Shown here: positions 8,586 to 18,539 of the stretch, piece by piece
How the letters are laid out: each line of letters begins with the position of its first letter
How positions within the stretch are numbered: the stretch's first letter is position 1
DNA from: Promethearchaeia archaeon
GTDB taxonomy: Archaea > Asgardarchaeota > Lokiarchaeia > Sigyniarchaeales > SOKP01
Reading direction: 5' to 3'
NCBI GenBank assembly: GCA_029856145.1
Contig: JAHQWK010000016.1
Location: 91,264-155,263 of the forward strand
DNA: 64,000 nucleotides
Translations under genes and position numbers: made by a program
Notes under the pieces: model-generated
What the model was told of the DNA's origin: nothing
Seen by the model: only the letters and a program-made list of their open reading frames with translations
Database searches by the model: none

Positions 8586-9854
8586 ATGTTTACGAAAATT
8601 AAAAAAGGTTATAATGAATACCCCAATGCGTTTAAAGTGCTGACTTTAGCCACTTTCATTGATATGCTAGGAACCTTCTTATTGTTTCCTTTTTTTTCAC
8701 GATATATAATTAACCATTTTGGAGTTGGGATGATTGAAGTAGGGTATTTATTTTCAATCTTCGCGGTAGGTAATATATTTGGTAGTACTATCGGTGGGGC
8801 TTTAGCTGATAAGTATGGACGCCGTAGGATGATTCTGATTGGTTTAATTGTAAGCGGGATAAGTAGCATTTTAATGGGTTTAGTTAACGATTTAAATGTT
8901 TTTTATCTCCTTGCGGGATTTTTAGGTTTGATAGGCAATTTTGGAGGCCCTGCAAGACAAGCAATGGTAGCGGATTTGCTTCCACAAGAAAAACAAGCAG
9001 AAGGATTTGGAATTCTACGAGTGTCATTTAATCTTTCAGCAGTAATAGGTCCTATACTTGGAGGATTTTTAGCTAGCCAATCCTATATGTTTTTGTTTAT
9101 TATGGATGCTGTGAGTAGCATTATTACTGCTATTATAGTATATAGTGTCATTCCAGAGACTAAACCACAAGTACTAAAGGATAAACCAGAAGAATCAGTA
9201 ATGAAAACTATGATAGGATACAAAGAGGTGCTAAAAGACTGGAAATTTATGTTATTTTTAGCTGTGTCTGCTATAACAGTTTTAGTGTATATGCAAATGA
9301 ATAGTACACTTTCTGTGTTTTTATGGAAAGTTTATATGTTCCCTGATGCAAGTTTTGGCTTGTTATTAAGTATGAACGCAATAATAGTGGTAATTTTTCA
9401 ATTCTGGATTACTAGGAAGGTTTCAAAATATGCTCCGATGAAAATAATGGCATTTGGAACTATTTTCCTTATGATTGGTTTTAGCATGTATGGTTTTATT
9501 TCTGAACCATACTTATTTTTTGTTGCTATGGCAATTATTACAATAGGTGAAATGATTGTATATCCTACTGGACAAAGTGCAGCTGCAACTTTTGCTCCTG
9601 GAGATAAACGGGGGCGTTATATGGCTGTGCTTGGTTTTCAATGGGCGATCCCGAATCTATTTGGAGCTTTAGGTGCCGGATTAATTATGCGATATATAGG
9701 ACCCAATTGGGTATGGTATATAGCGGGGATTCTATCTCTTAGTGCGATAATAGGTTATTGGTTACTACATGGGATCACTAAGGAACTTTTTTCAAAAGAA
9801 AAAGAACAAATAAAAGAACCATTAATTGAATATACTGTTTCTTCAATAGAATAA
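8586..9854 (+). CDS. MFS transporter
   Basis: Major facilitator superfamily permease (422 residues) with about twelve hydrophobic segments in two groups of six. The superfamily loop between segments 2 and 3 is clear: GGALADKYGRRRMI near residues 77-90. The GPILGGFLAS segment resembles the motif C of drug:H+ antiporters, so a multidrug-type exporter is possible, but the substrate cannot be read from the sequence. The C-terminus is short and charged. No regulator gene is adjacent. Confidence 0.88.
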   Translation: MFTKIKKGYNEYPNAFKVLTLATFIDMLGTFLLFPFFSRYIINHFGVGMIEVGYLFSIFAVGNIFGSTIGGALADKYGRRRMILIGLIVSGISSILMGLVNDLNVFYLLAGFLGLIGNFGGPARQAMVADLLPQEKQAEGFGILRVSFNLSAVIGPILGGFLASQSYMFLFIMDAVSSIITAIIVYSVIPETKPQVLKDKPEESVMKTMIGYKEVLKDWKFMLFLAVSAITVLVYMQMNSTLSVFLWKVYMFPDASFGLLLSMNAIIVVIFQFWITRKVSKYAPMKIMAFGTIFLMIGFSMYGFISEPYLFFVAMAIITIGEMIVYPTGQSAAATFAPGDKRGRYMAVLGFQWAIPNLFGALGAGLIMRYIGPNWVWYIAGILSLSAIIGYWLLHGITKELFSKEKEQIKEPLIEYTVSSIE

Positions 9855-9953
9855 GGGATTTCAATATTTTTTCTTAAAATTAAGTATTCAATACAAGATC
9901 AATAATTCAATATTAATGATCGTGAAACACCTCTTTCACGAAGATTATTCATT

Positions 9954-11105
9954 TCAATTCTCTATCTCAAATATAATCTTAAGATATTCATACTTAAAAT
10001 TAAGCAATTTAAGTATTTTTTTAACAAATAATCTTAAATTTTTTACTTGGATGGGCTTTTCATTTTTTTGTTTGAGTAAAAACTCGTGTATCATATTTCT
10101 GGTTGCATCTGGACCTTCTTTTTCGAGATACTCCATCCAATGGATTGAAGCTCTACAAATTCGCTTTAGCGCTTCATCCGGGTACTCCTTTTTATTAAAA
10201 ATTTTGTCATAGTATTTATCTAAAGCAATACTTACCCTTTCTAAGTGATCGACAATTCCCAATGAATATCGACATAGACTAATTAGATTTGAAGTAATTC
10301 TTTTGTTTCTCGTATTAGTTGCGGCCTCAAAAGATTCGCATACATCGTTCCACTCATCTTTATTTGGTCCTTCTAAACCATCATTAAATAAAGCGACATT
10401 AATTATATCGCTTAAATCTACATCGTGTCCTCTCTTTAATTTCTTATTAAAAATCTCTTTTAAATTAGTCCCTTCTAAATAGCTTCCAGCACCAAAATCA
10501 AGTAATTGATTCAGATTATTTGCAGCACAAAGTGCTTCATGTCTTACTTCTCCTGTATCTGGATTAACCCAATCCACTTTTTTTTCCCATTCACCAGTTT
10601 CTTTAATCTTTATCCAGCCACATTCTTTTAAAGCATGGTCTAAAACGCTTATTTGAAAACACCAAAAATCAATATCATCAGTAAAGCGTTTTCTTCTCCA
10701 ATCTCTTGTAGTATATTTCCCCAAGTATAACTTCAAAGTGCCTCGCAACATTGCTTTTTTTCCATCTTTTAATGCCAATTTAGCATTATCACAGTAAAGA
10801 TTGCTTGAATCTTCCGAACAGGAAACAATATGATTTAAAACTTTTCTAGCTTCTGTTACAACAATATCACACGGAATTCTCCCATCAGAAGGATATTCTC
10901 TTGATCCACCGTCTAAAAACTTTTTAAATAATTCCAATTCATTATCAGGTATATTGTACCAGGGATTATTAAACATAAGTTTACTGAATACGTAGTGGGT
11001 AAAACCATTTTCATCCACTTTAGTTTTATCACGCAAAGGAGAAACATCTCTTAGTTTATCTTCTTTTTGGACAGCATCGGCTTTAATATCCCAAATTGTA
11101 CTCAT
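9954..11105 (-). CDS. Uncharacterised protein, possible nucleotidyltransferase-like core
   Basis: I do not recognise this 383-residue protein as a family. It is soluble and rich in charged residues and tryptophan. One segment, RRKRFTDDIDFW near residues 138-149, resembles the R-x-T-x-D-I-D motif of the nucleotidyltransferase fold as in AbiEii-type proteins; however the usual preceding Gly-Gly/Gly-Ser motif is not evident, so the resemblance may be chance. The rest is helical, ending in a lysine-rich tail. It stands alone between the MFS gene (convergent) and a divergent zinc-ribbon protein. Confidence 0.55.
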   Translation of the reverse strand: MSTIWDIKADAVQKEDKLRDVSPLRDKTKVDENGFTHYVFSKLMFNNPWYNIPDNELELFKKFLDGGSREYPSDGRIPCDIVVTEARKVLNHIVSCSEDSSNLYCDNAKLALKDGKKAMLRGTLKLYLGKYTTRDWRRKRFTDDIDFWCFQISVLDHALKECGWIKIKETGEWEKKVDWVNPDTGEVRHEALCAANNLNQLLDFGAGSYLEGTNLKEIFNKKLKRGHDVDLSDIINVALFNDGLEGPNKDEWNDVCESFEAATNTRNKRITSNLISLCRYSLGIVDHLERVSIALDKYYDKIFNKKEYPDEALKRICRASIHWMEYLEKEGPDATRNMIHEFLLKQKNEKPIQVKNLRLFVKKILKLLNFKYEYLKIIFEIEN

Positions 11106-11193
11106 ACAAAATATTATATTGAATGTGATTTTTAAAAATTACCAATTTAAAATATAAAATCAATTTTTTATTTATACACCATTTAGATATTAT

Positions 11194-11865
11194 ATGAGCA
11201 ATTTTTTTAAAATCTATACTTTAACCCCCTGGGATTCACTAAATTCAAAAATATTAACAGAAGTGAAATTACATTCATTGAAAAATATATTTAAGACATT
11301 TCCCGTAATTGAACCAGAGTTTTTTGATGATATACTCACAAACCTATATAATTTCAAACATTATTCATGGGTTGAAAGCATTAAAAGAGTAGTTGGTCCT
11401 AACGCTGAGGATTATGATATAAAGCCATGGAATTTTCTGTGGGGGATGGATAATGATAGAAGAATCTACCAGCTACTTATACAAAAAATAGAAGAAAAAG
11501 CAATTTTAGTTGCTCTGGCTCCTCCAGAATTAGGGAAATTGTTTACACAATATAAAAAAGAAGCTATATTACGCACTTTATCCTTATTAAATAGTCCAAA
11601 TAAAATGAAATTTTTAATGGTTTTAGCACCTAAAGGAAAATCCATCGCTGAAGAACAACAATTACTCCAAGTAAATAAAAAAGATTTAGAAAAATTGAAA
11701 TTTAATAATATGCTTAAACAGATGCCGAATATTAAAGGACAATGGTTTCCCGAGCATTCCCCACGTTGTCCAAACTGCAACAAGCTGATTACAGAGATAA
11801 AGGGTTTTAATGTGGGATTTGCTAAATTCATATGTCCTTATTGTGGATATCAAAAAAATAAGTAA
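11194..11865 (+). CDS. Uncharacterised protein with C-terminal zinc ribbon
   Basis: A 223-residue protein not matched to a known family. The N-terminal 190 residues are mostly helical without an obvious active site. The C-terminus forms a Cys4 zinc ribbon, CPNCNKL and CPYCGYQ, separated by about twenty residues. Such ribbons commonly mediate nucleic-acid or protein binding. It lies 48 bases ahead of the glycerol kinase frame on the same strand, with no functional hint from that neighbour. Confidence 0.6.
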   Translation: MSNFFKIYTLTPWDSLNSKILTEVKLHSLKNIFKTFPVIEPEFFDDILTNLYNFKHYSWVESIKRVVGPNAEDYDIKPWNFLWGMDNDRRIYQLLIQKIEEKAILVALAPPELGKLFTQYKKEAILRTLSLLNSPNKMKFLMVLAPKGKSIAEEQQLLQVNKKDLEKLKFNNMLKQMPNIKGQWFPEHSPRCPNCNKLITEIKGFNVGFAKFICPYCGYQKNK

Positions 11866-11964
11866 AACAGACATTTTTATTAAAATCCTTTATAATGATT
11901 TTTATTAGATAATTTGATATATATCTTATTAATAAAACTTATATTAATAGAATATATCTCAATC

Positions 11965-13500
11965 ATGTTTGTTGCAGCGTTGGATTTAGGAACAACAGGA
12001 TGCAGAACATATATTTTTGATTTATCGGGTACGATAATCGCTAGTGATTATCAAGAGTGGCAAAGTTTTTACCCTTCTCCATCATTTGTAGAGCAAGATG
12101 CCAATATTTGGTGGGAATCTATTAAAATAACTATAGAAAATGCAATTAAAAAGAGTGGTATTGATAAAACAGATATTGTGAGTCTTTCTGTAACAAATCA
12201 AAGAGAAACAATTGTACCTGTTGATAAAGATGGAAATCCACTTCATAATGCATTAGTCTGGCAAGATAGGCGGACAATAGATCAAGTAGAATATATTAAA
12301 ACCAAAGTTGGTATTGATAAAATTTATGAAACGACAGGATTGACAATAGATCCTTATTTCTCTGCAACAAAAATATTGTGGTTTAAAGTGGAGAAACCAG
12401 AGATATATCAAAAAACTCATAAGTTTTTGCTTGTTTCAGATTTCATTATACACAAGTTAACAGGTAAATTCTGTACAGATTTTTCAAATGCTTCACGGAC
12501 AATGTTATTTGATATCAATGAATTAAAATATTCTGATAAAATTGCATCTGAATTGGAAATAGATTTAGATAAAATGCCAGATGCATTAGAGAGTGGTGTT
12601 GATATCGGAGAAATTGAAACAGAGGAAACGTTATTTGATAAAAAAACTTTAGTTATAACAGGTGCGGGAGATCAGCAATCAGCAGCTCTAGGTGTTGGAG
12701 TTGTAACTCCTGGGAAAATTAAGTGCACAACAGGAACAGGAAGTTTTATTTTAGCTTATTTATCCCAACCAAAATATGACCCTATGAAGCGAGTATTATG
12801 TAGTTGTCATGCAGTTCCAGGTACATGGGTGCAAGAAGCAAGTATTTTTACAAGTGGAGCGGTATTAAGATGGGTTAGAGATCAATTAGGATATGCAGAA
12901 TGCGTTGCAGTTCAAGAAGGTCAAGATCCATACGAATCGATTACTGCTGAAGCAAAGAAATCATCTATTGGAGCAAATGGTTTGCTTTTAATTCCCCACT
13001 TTGTTGGTTCTGGAGCACCGCATTGGAATCCGCATGCAAAAGGTATTATTTTTGGATTAGCTTTAGGACATGAACGAAAAGATCTATATAGAGCAGTACT
13101 TGAGGGTGTAGCTTACGAGATACGAAAAAACATTGAAGTCTTCAAAGAATTAGGAATTACGCCAAAAGAATTAATGCTAACAGGTGGAGGCTCTCGTTCT
13201 GATTTTTGGAATCAGATTTATGCTGATGTATTAGGAATAACTTGTGTTAGAAATGTTATTGAAGAATCAACATCATTAGGTGCTGCGATATTAGCTGCTT
13301 CGGGAGCAGGAATCTTTCCAGATATAGCTAAAGCAGCCGAGAATTTATGTAAAATCGATAAAAAGTGGCTTCCTAACGATGAACGGCATAAATTATATGA
13401 AAAATTTTATAATTTCTCTTATGAAATGTATGAATTGATAAATAGCAGAAATATGTACAAGAAATTCGATGAGATAATTCAAAATAAAGAATTTGCGTAA
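11965..13500 (+). CDS. glpK: Glycerol kinase
   Basis: FGGY-family kinase converting glycerol and ATP to glycerol 3-phosphate. Seen: DLGTTGCRTYIFD at the N-terminus (phosphate loop), NQRET (the Arg-Glu pair contacting glycerol), GAGDQQSAALG (the Asp-Gln pair), TGTGSFI, and the C-terminal adenosine motif LTGGGSRSDFWNQI with GAAILAA. Length (about 511 residues) is normal. The open frame reaches back to 11914, but the family N-terminus (FVAALDLGTTG) fits the ATG at 11965. No glycerol facilitator or glycerol-phosphate dehydrogenase is adjacent. In an archaeon the product could feed sn-glycerol phosphate or central metabolism. Confidence 0.92.
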   Translation: MFVAALDLGTTGCRTYIFDLSGTIIASDYQEWQSFYPSPSFVEQDANIWWESIKITIENAIKKSGIDKTDIVSLSVTNQRETIVPVDKDGNPLHNALVWQDRRTIDQVEYIKTKVGIDKIYETTGLTIDPYFSATKILWFKVEKPEIYQKTHKFLLVSDFIIHKLTGKFCTDFSNASRTMLFDINELKYSDKIASELEIDLDKMPDALESGVDIGEIETEETLFDKKTLVITGAGDQQSAALGVGVVTPGKIKCTTGTGSFILAYLSQPKYDPMKRVLCSCHAVPGTWVQEASIFTSGAVLRWVRDQLGYAECVAVQEGQDPYESITAEAKKSSIGANGLLLIPHFVGSGAPHWNPHAKGIIFGLALGHERKDLYRAVLEGVAYEIRKNIEVFKELGITPKELMLTGGGSRSDFWNQIYADVLGITCVRNVIEESTSLGAAILAASGAGIFPDIAKAAENLCKIDKKWLPNDERHKLYEKFYNFSYEMYELINSRNMYKKFDEIIQNKEFA

Positions 13501-13593
13501 AAACTGAAATTAATTCATAATAAACAATTTTATATACTTAAAATGTTATTTTTTCTATAATTAAAACTACTTGCAGAGAAGAAAAAGAAAAAA

Positions 13594-14211
13594 GTGAACG
13601 AAATGGAGCATGAATCTTCAAGTTTAACTAAAGAATATAGGAAAGGCCAGAAAGTTATATCAATGATATTTTTCATTTTAATAGTTATTGCCAGTATAAT
13701 TACTCTGGGGGGCATTGTTTGGACCTTTGCGGATATCTTTATCGGCACAACAGGAAAATGGGAAGCATTTTTAACACTAAATTTGGGATATCAGATAGCT
13801 ATCATTGGGGGACTTTTAGCGGGTATGTTTTTTTTGCTAATCTTCTTTTTTGGATTATTCAAAAAAACTTCACGTTCGTTGATTCATTTTATTTATAAAA
13901 AGAGGGAGCTTGAAGAAAAATATAAAAATCGTACAGACGTTAAAATTGCAGCATGGGGATTATTAATCAGCTTAATTGGTATTATTATTGGAATGATTTT
14001 TGCAATTATTGTAGATATTTTTGCTAGTGGTTCAGGAGACCCATCAACAATTTTAACTCTATTAGGAAGTACAGGCCCCCGAGTGCTATTTATAGGAATT
14101 GGACTCTTTATGCTTGTTGGTATTGCCCTTTTCATGATTTACTTTTGGAAGAACGGGTACTACCTTATTCTCCGCATTATGGGTAAGTTGGAAAGGAGTA
14201 ATAATACTTAA
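13594..14211 (+). CDS. Uncharacterised four-helix membrane protein
   Basis: About 205 residues with four predicted transmembrane segments at roughly 24-50, 65-90, 120-145 and 162-187. Short charged loops lie between them, and a basic cytoplasmic-type segment (FKKTSRS through KKRELEEKYKNR) separates the two pairs. No catalytic motif is visible. The first codon would be a GTG at 13594; an ATG three codons later (13603) is equally likely. Family unknown to me. Confidence 0.6.
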   Translation: MNEMEHESSSLTKEYRKGQKVISMIFFILIVIASIITLGGIVWTFADIFIGTTGKWEAFLTLNLGYQIAIIGGLLAGMFFLLIFFFGLFKKTSRSLIHFIYKKRELEEKYKNRTDVKIAAWGLLISLIGIIIGMIFAIIVDIFASGSGDPSTILTLLGSTGPRVLFIGIGLFMLVGIALFMIYFWKNGYYLILRIMGKLERSNNT

Positions 14212-14351
14212 CAGTCTTTATTCATCCAATCAATCCTATTTTTTTTAATTAAATTAGAAATCTTTTACTCTTTTATTTTTTTTATATAAATTTATTCTCT
14301 AATAAATTCAAATCAGTATTTTAATCGATCTAATAACGCCAATTTGATAAT

Positions 14352-15875
14352 ATGGCTATTAAAGTTGGAACTGTTTTTAATTATTTACAATTGCCTAATG
14401 TATCTAAGTTCCCTTTTGTTATCAATAAAAGACAAGACAATATTTTTGTTCAAAAAGGATTATTTGTATATACAAAATCAAATGAGGGATTTTTAATTGG
14501 TGTTATCGAAGAAATTATCTTGTTAAATGAATACTTTACTGATGCATTAACAATTAAAGCTTATAATAATAACAATAATCCAAACATTTTAAAAGGACTT
14601 TTTCCAAGTGAAGATTTTGAATTTGCGATTGCTATTGTGAAATGCTTAGGATTAATTAAATTCAAAGACAACAATTTAAAAGAAATTGAGAAAGTTCAAC
14701 GAATGACTTACCCTGCAAGCCCCGGAAAGGGTGTTTATATCGTGGAGGAAGATATCCTTTTTAAATTTCTTGGATTTGATACTGATTATGGGTTAGATCT
14801 TGGACAAGTAAAAGTAACAAATTCCAAAGCGAAAATTAATATGAACAGGTTGCTAAACAAGCATTTTGCTATTCTTTCAATCTCAGGAGGAGGAAAGAGT
14901 TATCTTACTTCAGTTCTTATTGAAGAGCTTTTATCTAGAAATGAGGATTATGGTACTCCAGCTATCATATTGTTTGATGTTCATGGAGAGTATATTTATT
15001 TAAAGGATATCCCTGAATTAAAAAATAAAATAAAAATACAGGATATTTCCTATTTTCAAATTGGAATCCCTAAATTATCAGTTTATTCTTTTAAGAAATA
15101 TCAAGAACAAATTTCATATGTTCAAATAAGAGAACTTTCAAAATATATAAAGAAATTGAAAAGAGATAAAAATAGAAAGAACCAATATACTCTAAATGAC
15201 ATAATTGGACAGATCGAAAATGAAACTGAAGGAAATCGAAGTACAAAACAAGCTTTAGTTGGTTGGTTATCAGAATTAAAACGACTTACTCTATTTGGCT
15301 CTCAAGAAAATCCATTATTAAATAACGTTGTAAACAAACAACAATTAACTATTTTTAACTTTCAAAAAGAAATAAGCATTAGAAAAAAACAAATAATTGT
15401 TGATTATATCTGCAATCGACTATTTGAACTTCGAAGAACAAATAACATTCCTCCATTTTTACTAATTGTAGAGGAAGCACATCAATTTTGTCCTGAAGCG
15501 GCCCATGCTAAAGCAATTTCAAAACCCATAATTGAGATGATAGCTAGAGAAGGAAGGAAATTTATGGCTTGTTTATGCTTAATTAGTCAGAGACCAAAGA
15601 AATTAAGTACTACTGCGTTGTCACAATGCAATTCTAAACTAGTTTTAAACATAAAAAATCCGTATGATTTAAAACATTTAATGGATAGTTCAGAAGCAAT
15701 TACTAAAGAATATACTAGTATGATCTCTAGTTTAGGAGTAGGAGAAATGTTAATAATGGGAAATGCTGTAAATTATCCAGTATTCATCGATGTTAGAGAA
15801 AGAAATTTCAAATCAAAAAGCGAAGAGACATCATTAGCCCAATTTTGCTTAAATTGGCAAAGTAAAGAATTATAG
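14352..15875 (+). CDS. HerA-like ATPase/helicase
   Basis: HerA/FtsK-superfamily ATPase (507 residues). There is an N-terminal beta-rich HAS-barrel-like region, then a Walker A loop ILSISGGGKSYLT at about residues 175-187, a Walker B-like IILFDVHGEY, a second acidic box LLIVEEAHQF, and the downstream IAREGRKF and CLISQRP arginine-containing segments typical of HerA. HerA normally pumps DNA together with the NurA nuclease in end resection. No nurA gene lies in this window, so it is either a solitary paralogue or has a distant partner. Its stop overlaps the end of a convergent small gene by a few bases. Confidence 0.85.
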   Translation: MAIKVGTVFNYLQLPNVSKFPFVINKRQDNIFVQKGLFVYTKSNEGFLIGVIEEIILLNEYFTDALTIKAYNNNNNPNILKGLFPSEDFEFAIAIVKCLGLIKFKDNNLKEIEKVQRMTYPASPGKGVYIVEEDILFKFLGFDTDYGLDLGQVKVTNSKAKINMNRLLNKHFAILSISGGGKSYLTSVLIEELLSRNEDYGTPAIILFDVHGEYIYLKDIPELKNKIKIQDISYFQIGIPKLSVYSFKKYQEQISYVQIRELSKYIKKLKRDKNRKNQYTLNDIIGQIENETEGNRSTKQALVGWLSELKRLTLFGSQENPLLNNVVNKQQLTIFNFQKEISIRKKQIIVDYICNRLFELRRTNNIPPFLLIVEEAHQFCPEAAHAKAISKPIIEMIAREGRKFMACLCLISQRPKKLSTTALSQCNSKLVLNIKNPYDLKHLMDSSEAITKEYTSMISSLGVGEMLIMGNAVNYPVFIDVRERNFKSKSEETSLAQFCLNWQSKEL

Positions 15876-16064
15876 TAGTTCAGAAGTTAACCCTTCTCTT
15901 AATGCAGAATTATTTTTTTTAAGAACTATCATTTTTTTGTTTTTTGAAACTCGGAAAACATTAATTATCCCCATGCTTTCTAGTTTCATAAAGAGTTCTT
16001 CTAATAACAATGAATTTACGAATGGAAATTCTTTTCTAAGAAGTTCTTCGAGCCTTTTATCCAA
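15870..16064 (-). CDS. Small winged-helix-like protein, N-terminus uncertain
   Basis: A 64-residue frame from a TTG at 16064. The pattern of alternating helices, the LEELFMKLESMGIINVFRV segment and a basic beta wing suggest a winged-helix DNA-binding domain. The reading frame stays open and protein-like upstream (WNQKPILNSVIDILIKN) to a TGA at 16149-16151, with no ATG, GTG or TTG. An ATC at 16140-16142 lies six bases after a perfect GGTGA ribosome-binding sequence, so translation may start there, or the gene may be damaged. Function unknown. Confidence 0.45.
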   Translation of the reverse strand: MDKRLEELLRKEFPFVNSLLLEELFMKLESMGIINVFRVSKNKKMIVLKKNNSALREGLTSELL

Positions 16065-16139
16065 AATTTCCCCTTTATTTTTTATTAATATATCAATTAC
16101 AGAATTTAAGATTGGCTTTTGATTCCATCTATGAGATTC

Positions 16140-16153
16140 GATTTTGCTTCACC
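16140..16153 (-). promoter_or_regulatory. Strong ribosome-binding site with in-frame ATC as possible start
   Basis: On the minus strand GGTGA (16149-16153) matches the archaeal anti-Shine-Dalgarno exactly. It is followed after six bases by ATC (16140-16142), in frame with the small winged-helix-like gene. No standard start codon is available before the TTG at 16064. Confidence 0.35.
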
Positions 16154-16208
16154 AAAAAATAGAAATTTAATATTTAGAATGTCTTATTTCTAATTAATTT
16201 TATGAATT

Positions 16209-18440
16209 TTAAACAAACAACCTGTCTTCCTTAGATTCTTCAATTCTTCTGGTTTTTAACTTGTCACCAAATTTTACGTACCATTCGATTATTTCGGGTG
16301 TTAATGTAGGGTTAACTATCTTTCTTGCTTCTTTAAAATGCTCTAATGATACTTTTCGCGCTCTAATATTTTCTCTCAAAGCAATCATAGCCGCTTCACG
16401 GCACCAAGTCTCGATATCAGCTCCAGAAAAACCTTCAGTCATATTATTTAAATTCTCCAAAATTATATTACTCGTTAAAGGCATATCTTTAGTAAAAATT
16501 TTTAAAATTTCGAGTCTTCCCTTTTCATCTGGTTTGGAAACAAACAATATGCGATCAATCCTCCCAGGTCGTATTAATGCTGGATCTAAGATATCAGGAC
16601 GGTTAGTGGCCGCAATCACGACTATATCTTTCATAACTTCTAGTCCATCTAATTCCGTTAAAAATTGAGATAACACTTTTTCGGTTACACCAGAGTCTGA
16701 TGTATGTCTACCTCTACTTGGTGCAATTGAATCAAATTCATCAAAAAAAATAATGCAAGGAGATGCCATTTTAGCTTTGCGGAAAATTTCTCTAATCGCT
16801 TTCTCTGATTCTCCTACCCATTTAGATAAGAGTTCCGGACCTTTTATTGATATGAAATTTGCTTGACTTTCAGTTGCTACAGCTCTCGCTAATAAAGTTT
16901 TACCGCAACCAGGTGGACCATAAAGTAGGATTCCTTTTGGGGGTGTTATTCCCATACGAGTAAATATAGTAGGATTTGATATTGGCCATTCTACAGCTTC
17001 ATTTAATTGTTGCTTTAAATCATCCAAACCACCTACTTGATCCCACGGTACATTTGGAACCTCTACAAATACTTCTCTTATTCCAGAAGGTAAGATTTCT
17101 TTTAATGCGTCCTCAAAATCTTCTTTAGTAACTTCGATTTGTTCTAATAATTCTGGATCAATTATTTCTGATTCTAAGTCAATTTTAGGTAAATATCTCC
17201 TTAAAGCTGACATTGCAGCTTCTCGACAAACTGCTGAAATATCCGCTCCTACAAATCCATGAGTTATTTGGGAAAATTCTTTCAATGAAATCTTCTTATC
17301 AAGAGGCATATTTCGCGTATGTATTTGAAATACTTCTCTCCTACCTTTTTCATTTGGAACTTTTATCTCAATTTCACGATCAAACCTCCCTGGGCGTCTT
17401 AATGCGGGATCCAGACTATTTGGTCTATTAGTCGCTCCTATCACAATTACTTTTCCCCTGCCATGTAAGCCATCCATTAATGCTAATAACTGTGCAACAA
17501 CTCTACGTTCTACTTCCCCTGTAACAGTCTCTCTCTTTGGGGCAATAGCATCAATTTCATCTATAAAAATAATAGCAGGACTCTTTTCTTCTGCTTCAAT
17601 AAATATCTTCCTCAATTTCTTTTCAGATTCCCCGTAAAATTTACTCATAATTTCTGGACCATTTATCGAAATGAAATGTGCCTCACTTTCGTTAGCTACC
17701 GCCTTAGCTAATAATGTTTTTCCACAACCAGGTGGTCCTCTTAGAAGAACTCCTTTTGGTGGATCAATCCCTAAATGCTTGAACAACGATGGATGTCGTA
17801 AAGGTAATTCCACCATTTCTCTCACTCGTTGAATTTCTTTATCCAATCCACCAACATCTTCATATGTTATATAATTAAGCCCTCTTTCTTCCTCTTCAAT
17901 GATTCTTTCGCTTAAATTAAGTATTGTATCTTGCTTAATAACACAAACTCCTTTTGGTCTCATACTTATAACTTTGAAAGTGATCTCTCTGCTAATGCCA
18001 ATAGAAATAAAAATATAATCGTCCAATGTAATCGGATAATTATTTAATTTCCTTTTTACAAAACTTTCAAGTCGAGGATCAATTTTTATCGAAAAGTTTG
18101 ATGGAGCTAAAACAACATGTTGGGCAACCTCAGTTTTCACTTTTCGAATTTCAATAGTATCGTCGATTCTAGATCCTGTATTTTTCTGAAGTCTAGAATC
18201 AACACGTACAATTCCTAATCCATTATCTTGAGGATAACTTGGCCATGCGATTCCAGCACTCTCTTTCTTACCATTAACAGAGATGACATCACCAGTTTGA
18301 ATATTTAGCTTTTCCATTGTTTTTGGATCAATTCTTATAATATTGCGTCCAATATCCCTTTTTTTAGCCTTTTGAACACGTAAGGTTACACTAAGTATAT
18401 CATCATCTTTCTCCTTACTATTATTACCTTTTGATGGCAT
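16209..18440 (-). CDS. cdc48: AAA ATPase Cdc48/p97 (VCP) family
   Basis: Archaeal Cdc48/VAT unfoldase (743 residues) that extracts and unfolds proteins for degradation or remodelling. Domains: N-terminal double-psi barrel plus second N subdomain (about 15-195), then two AAA modules. D1 has [13 protein letters not shown] (about 240) and [15 protein letters not shown]2 has [13 protein letters not shown] (about 510) and [12 protein letters not shown]. Sensor and arginine-finger segments ([19 protein letters not shown] and the D2 equivalent) are intact. The C-terminus lacks the proteasome-binding HbYX-type tail seen in some archaeal homologues and ends in EDRLFV. First gene of a minus-strand series with FEN1 and Nob1 upstream. 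Confidence 0.95.
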   Translation of the reverse strand: MPSKGNNSKEKDDDILSVTLRVQKAKKRDIGRNIIRIDPKTMEKLNIQTGDVISVNGKKESAGIAWPSYPQDNGLGIVRVDSRLQKNTGSRIDDTIEIRKVKTEVAQHVVLAPSNFSIKIDPRLESFVKRKLNNYPITLDDYIFISIGISREITFKVISMRPKGVCVIKQDTILNLSERIIEEEERGLNYITYEDVGGLDKEIQRVREMVELPLRHPSLFKHLGIDPPKGVLLRGPPGCGKTLLAKAVANESEAHFISINGPEIMSKFYGESEKKLRKIFIEAEEKSPAIIFIDEIDAIAPKRETVTGEVERRVVAQLLALMDGLHGRGKVIVIGATNRPNSLDPALRRPGRFDREIEIKVPNEKGRREVFQIHTRNMPLDKKISLKEFSQITHGFVGADISAVCREAAMSALRRYLPKIDLESEIIDPELLEQIEVTKEDFEDALKEILPSGIREVFVEVPNVPWDQVGGLDDLKQQLNEAVEWPISNPTIFTRMGITPPKGILLYGPPGCGKTLLARAVATESQANFISIKGPELLSKWVGESEKAIREIFRKAKMASPCIIFFDEFDSIAPSRGRHTSDSGVTEKVLSQFLTELDGLEVMKDIVVIAATNRPDILDPALIRPGRIDRILFVSKPDEKGRLEILKIFTKDMPLTSNIILENLNNMTEGFSGADIETWCREAAMIALRENIRARKVSLEHFKEARKIVNPTLTPEIIEWYVKFGDKLKTRRIEESKEDRLFV

Positions 18441-18539
18441 GATATATTGATTTTTCCATAATTTTATTATTCTAATATTGAGAATTATTAATTTCGTAAA
18501 AGTTTTTGCTTTTTTTTGATTAAGGTTTTTTCTACATTT

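Noticed and set aside
15937..16122. Plus-strand 61-codon frame opposite the small winged-helix-like gene
   Set aside because: Serine/asparagine-rich with no domain pattern; the minus-strand frame has much better protein character.
16261..16668. 135-codon plus-strand frame inside cdc48
   Set aside because: Antisense to the conserved D2 ATPase domain, with no ribosome-binding site or recognisable domain.
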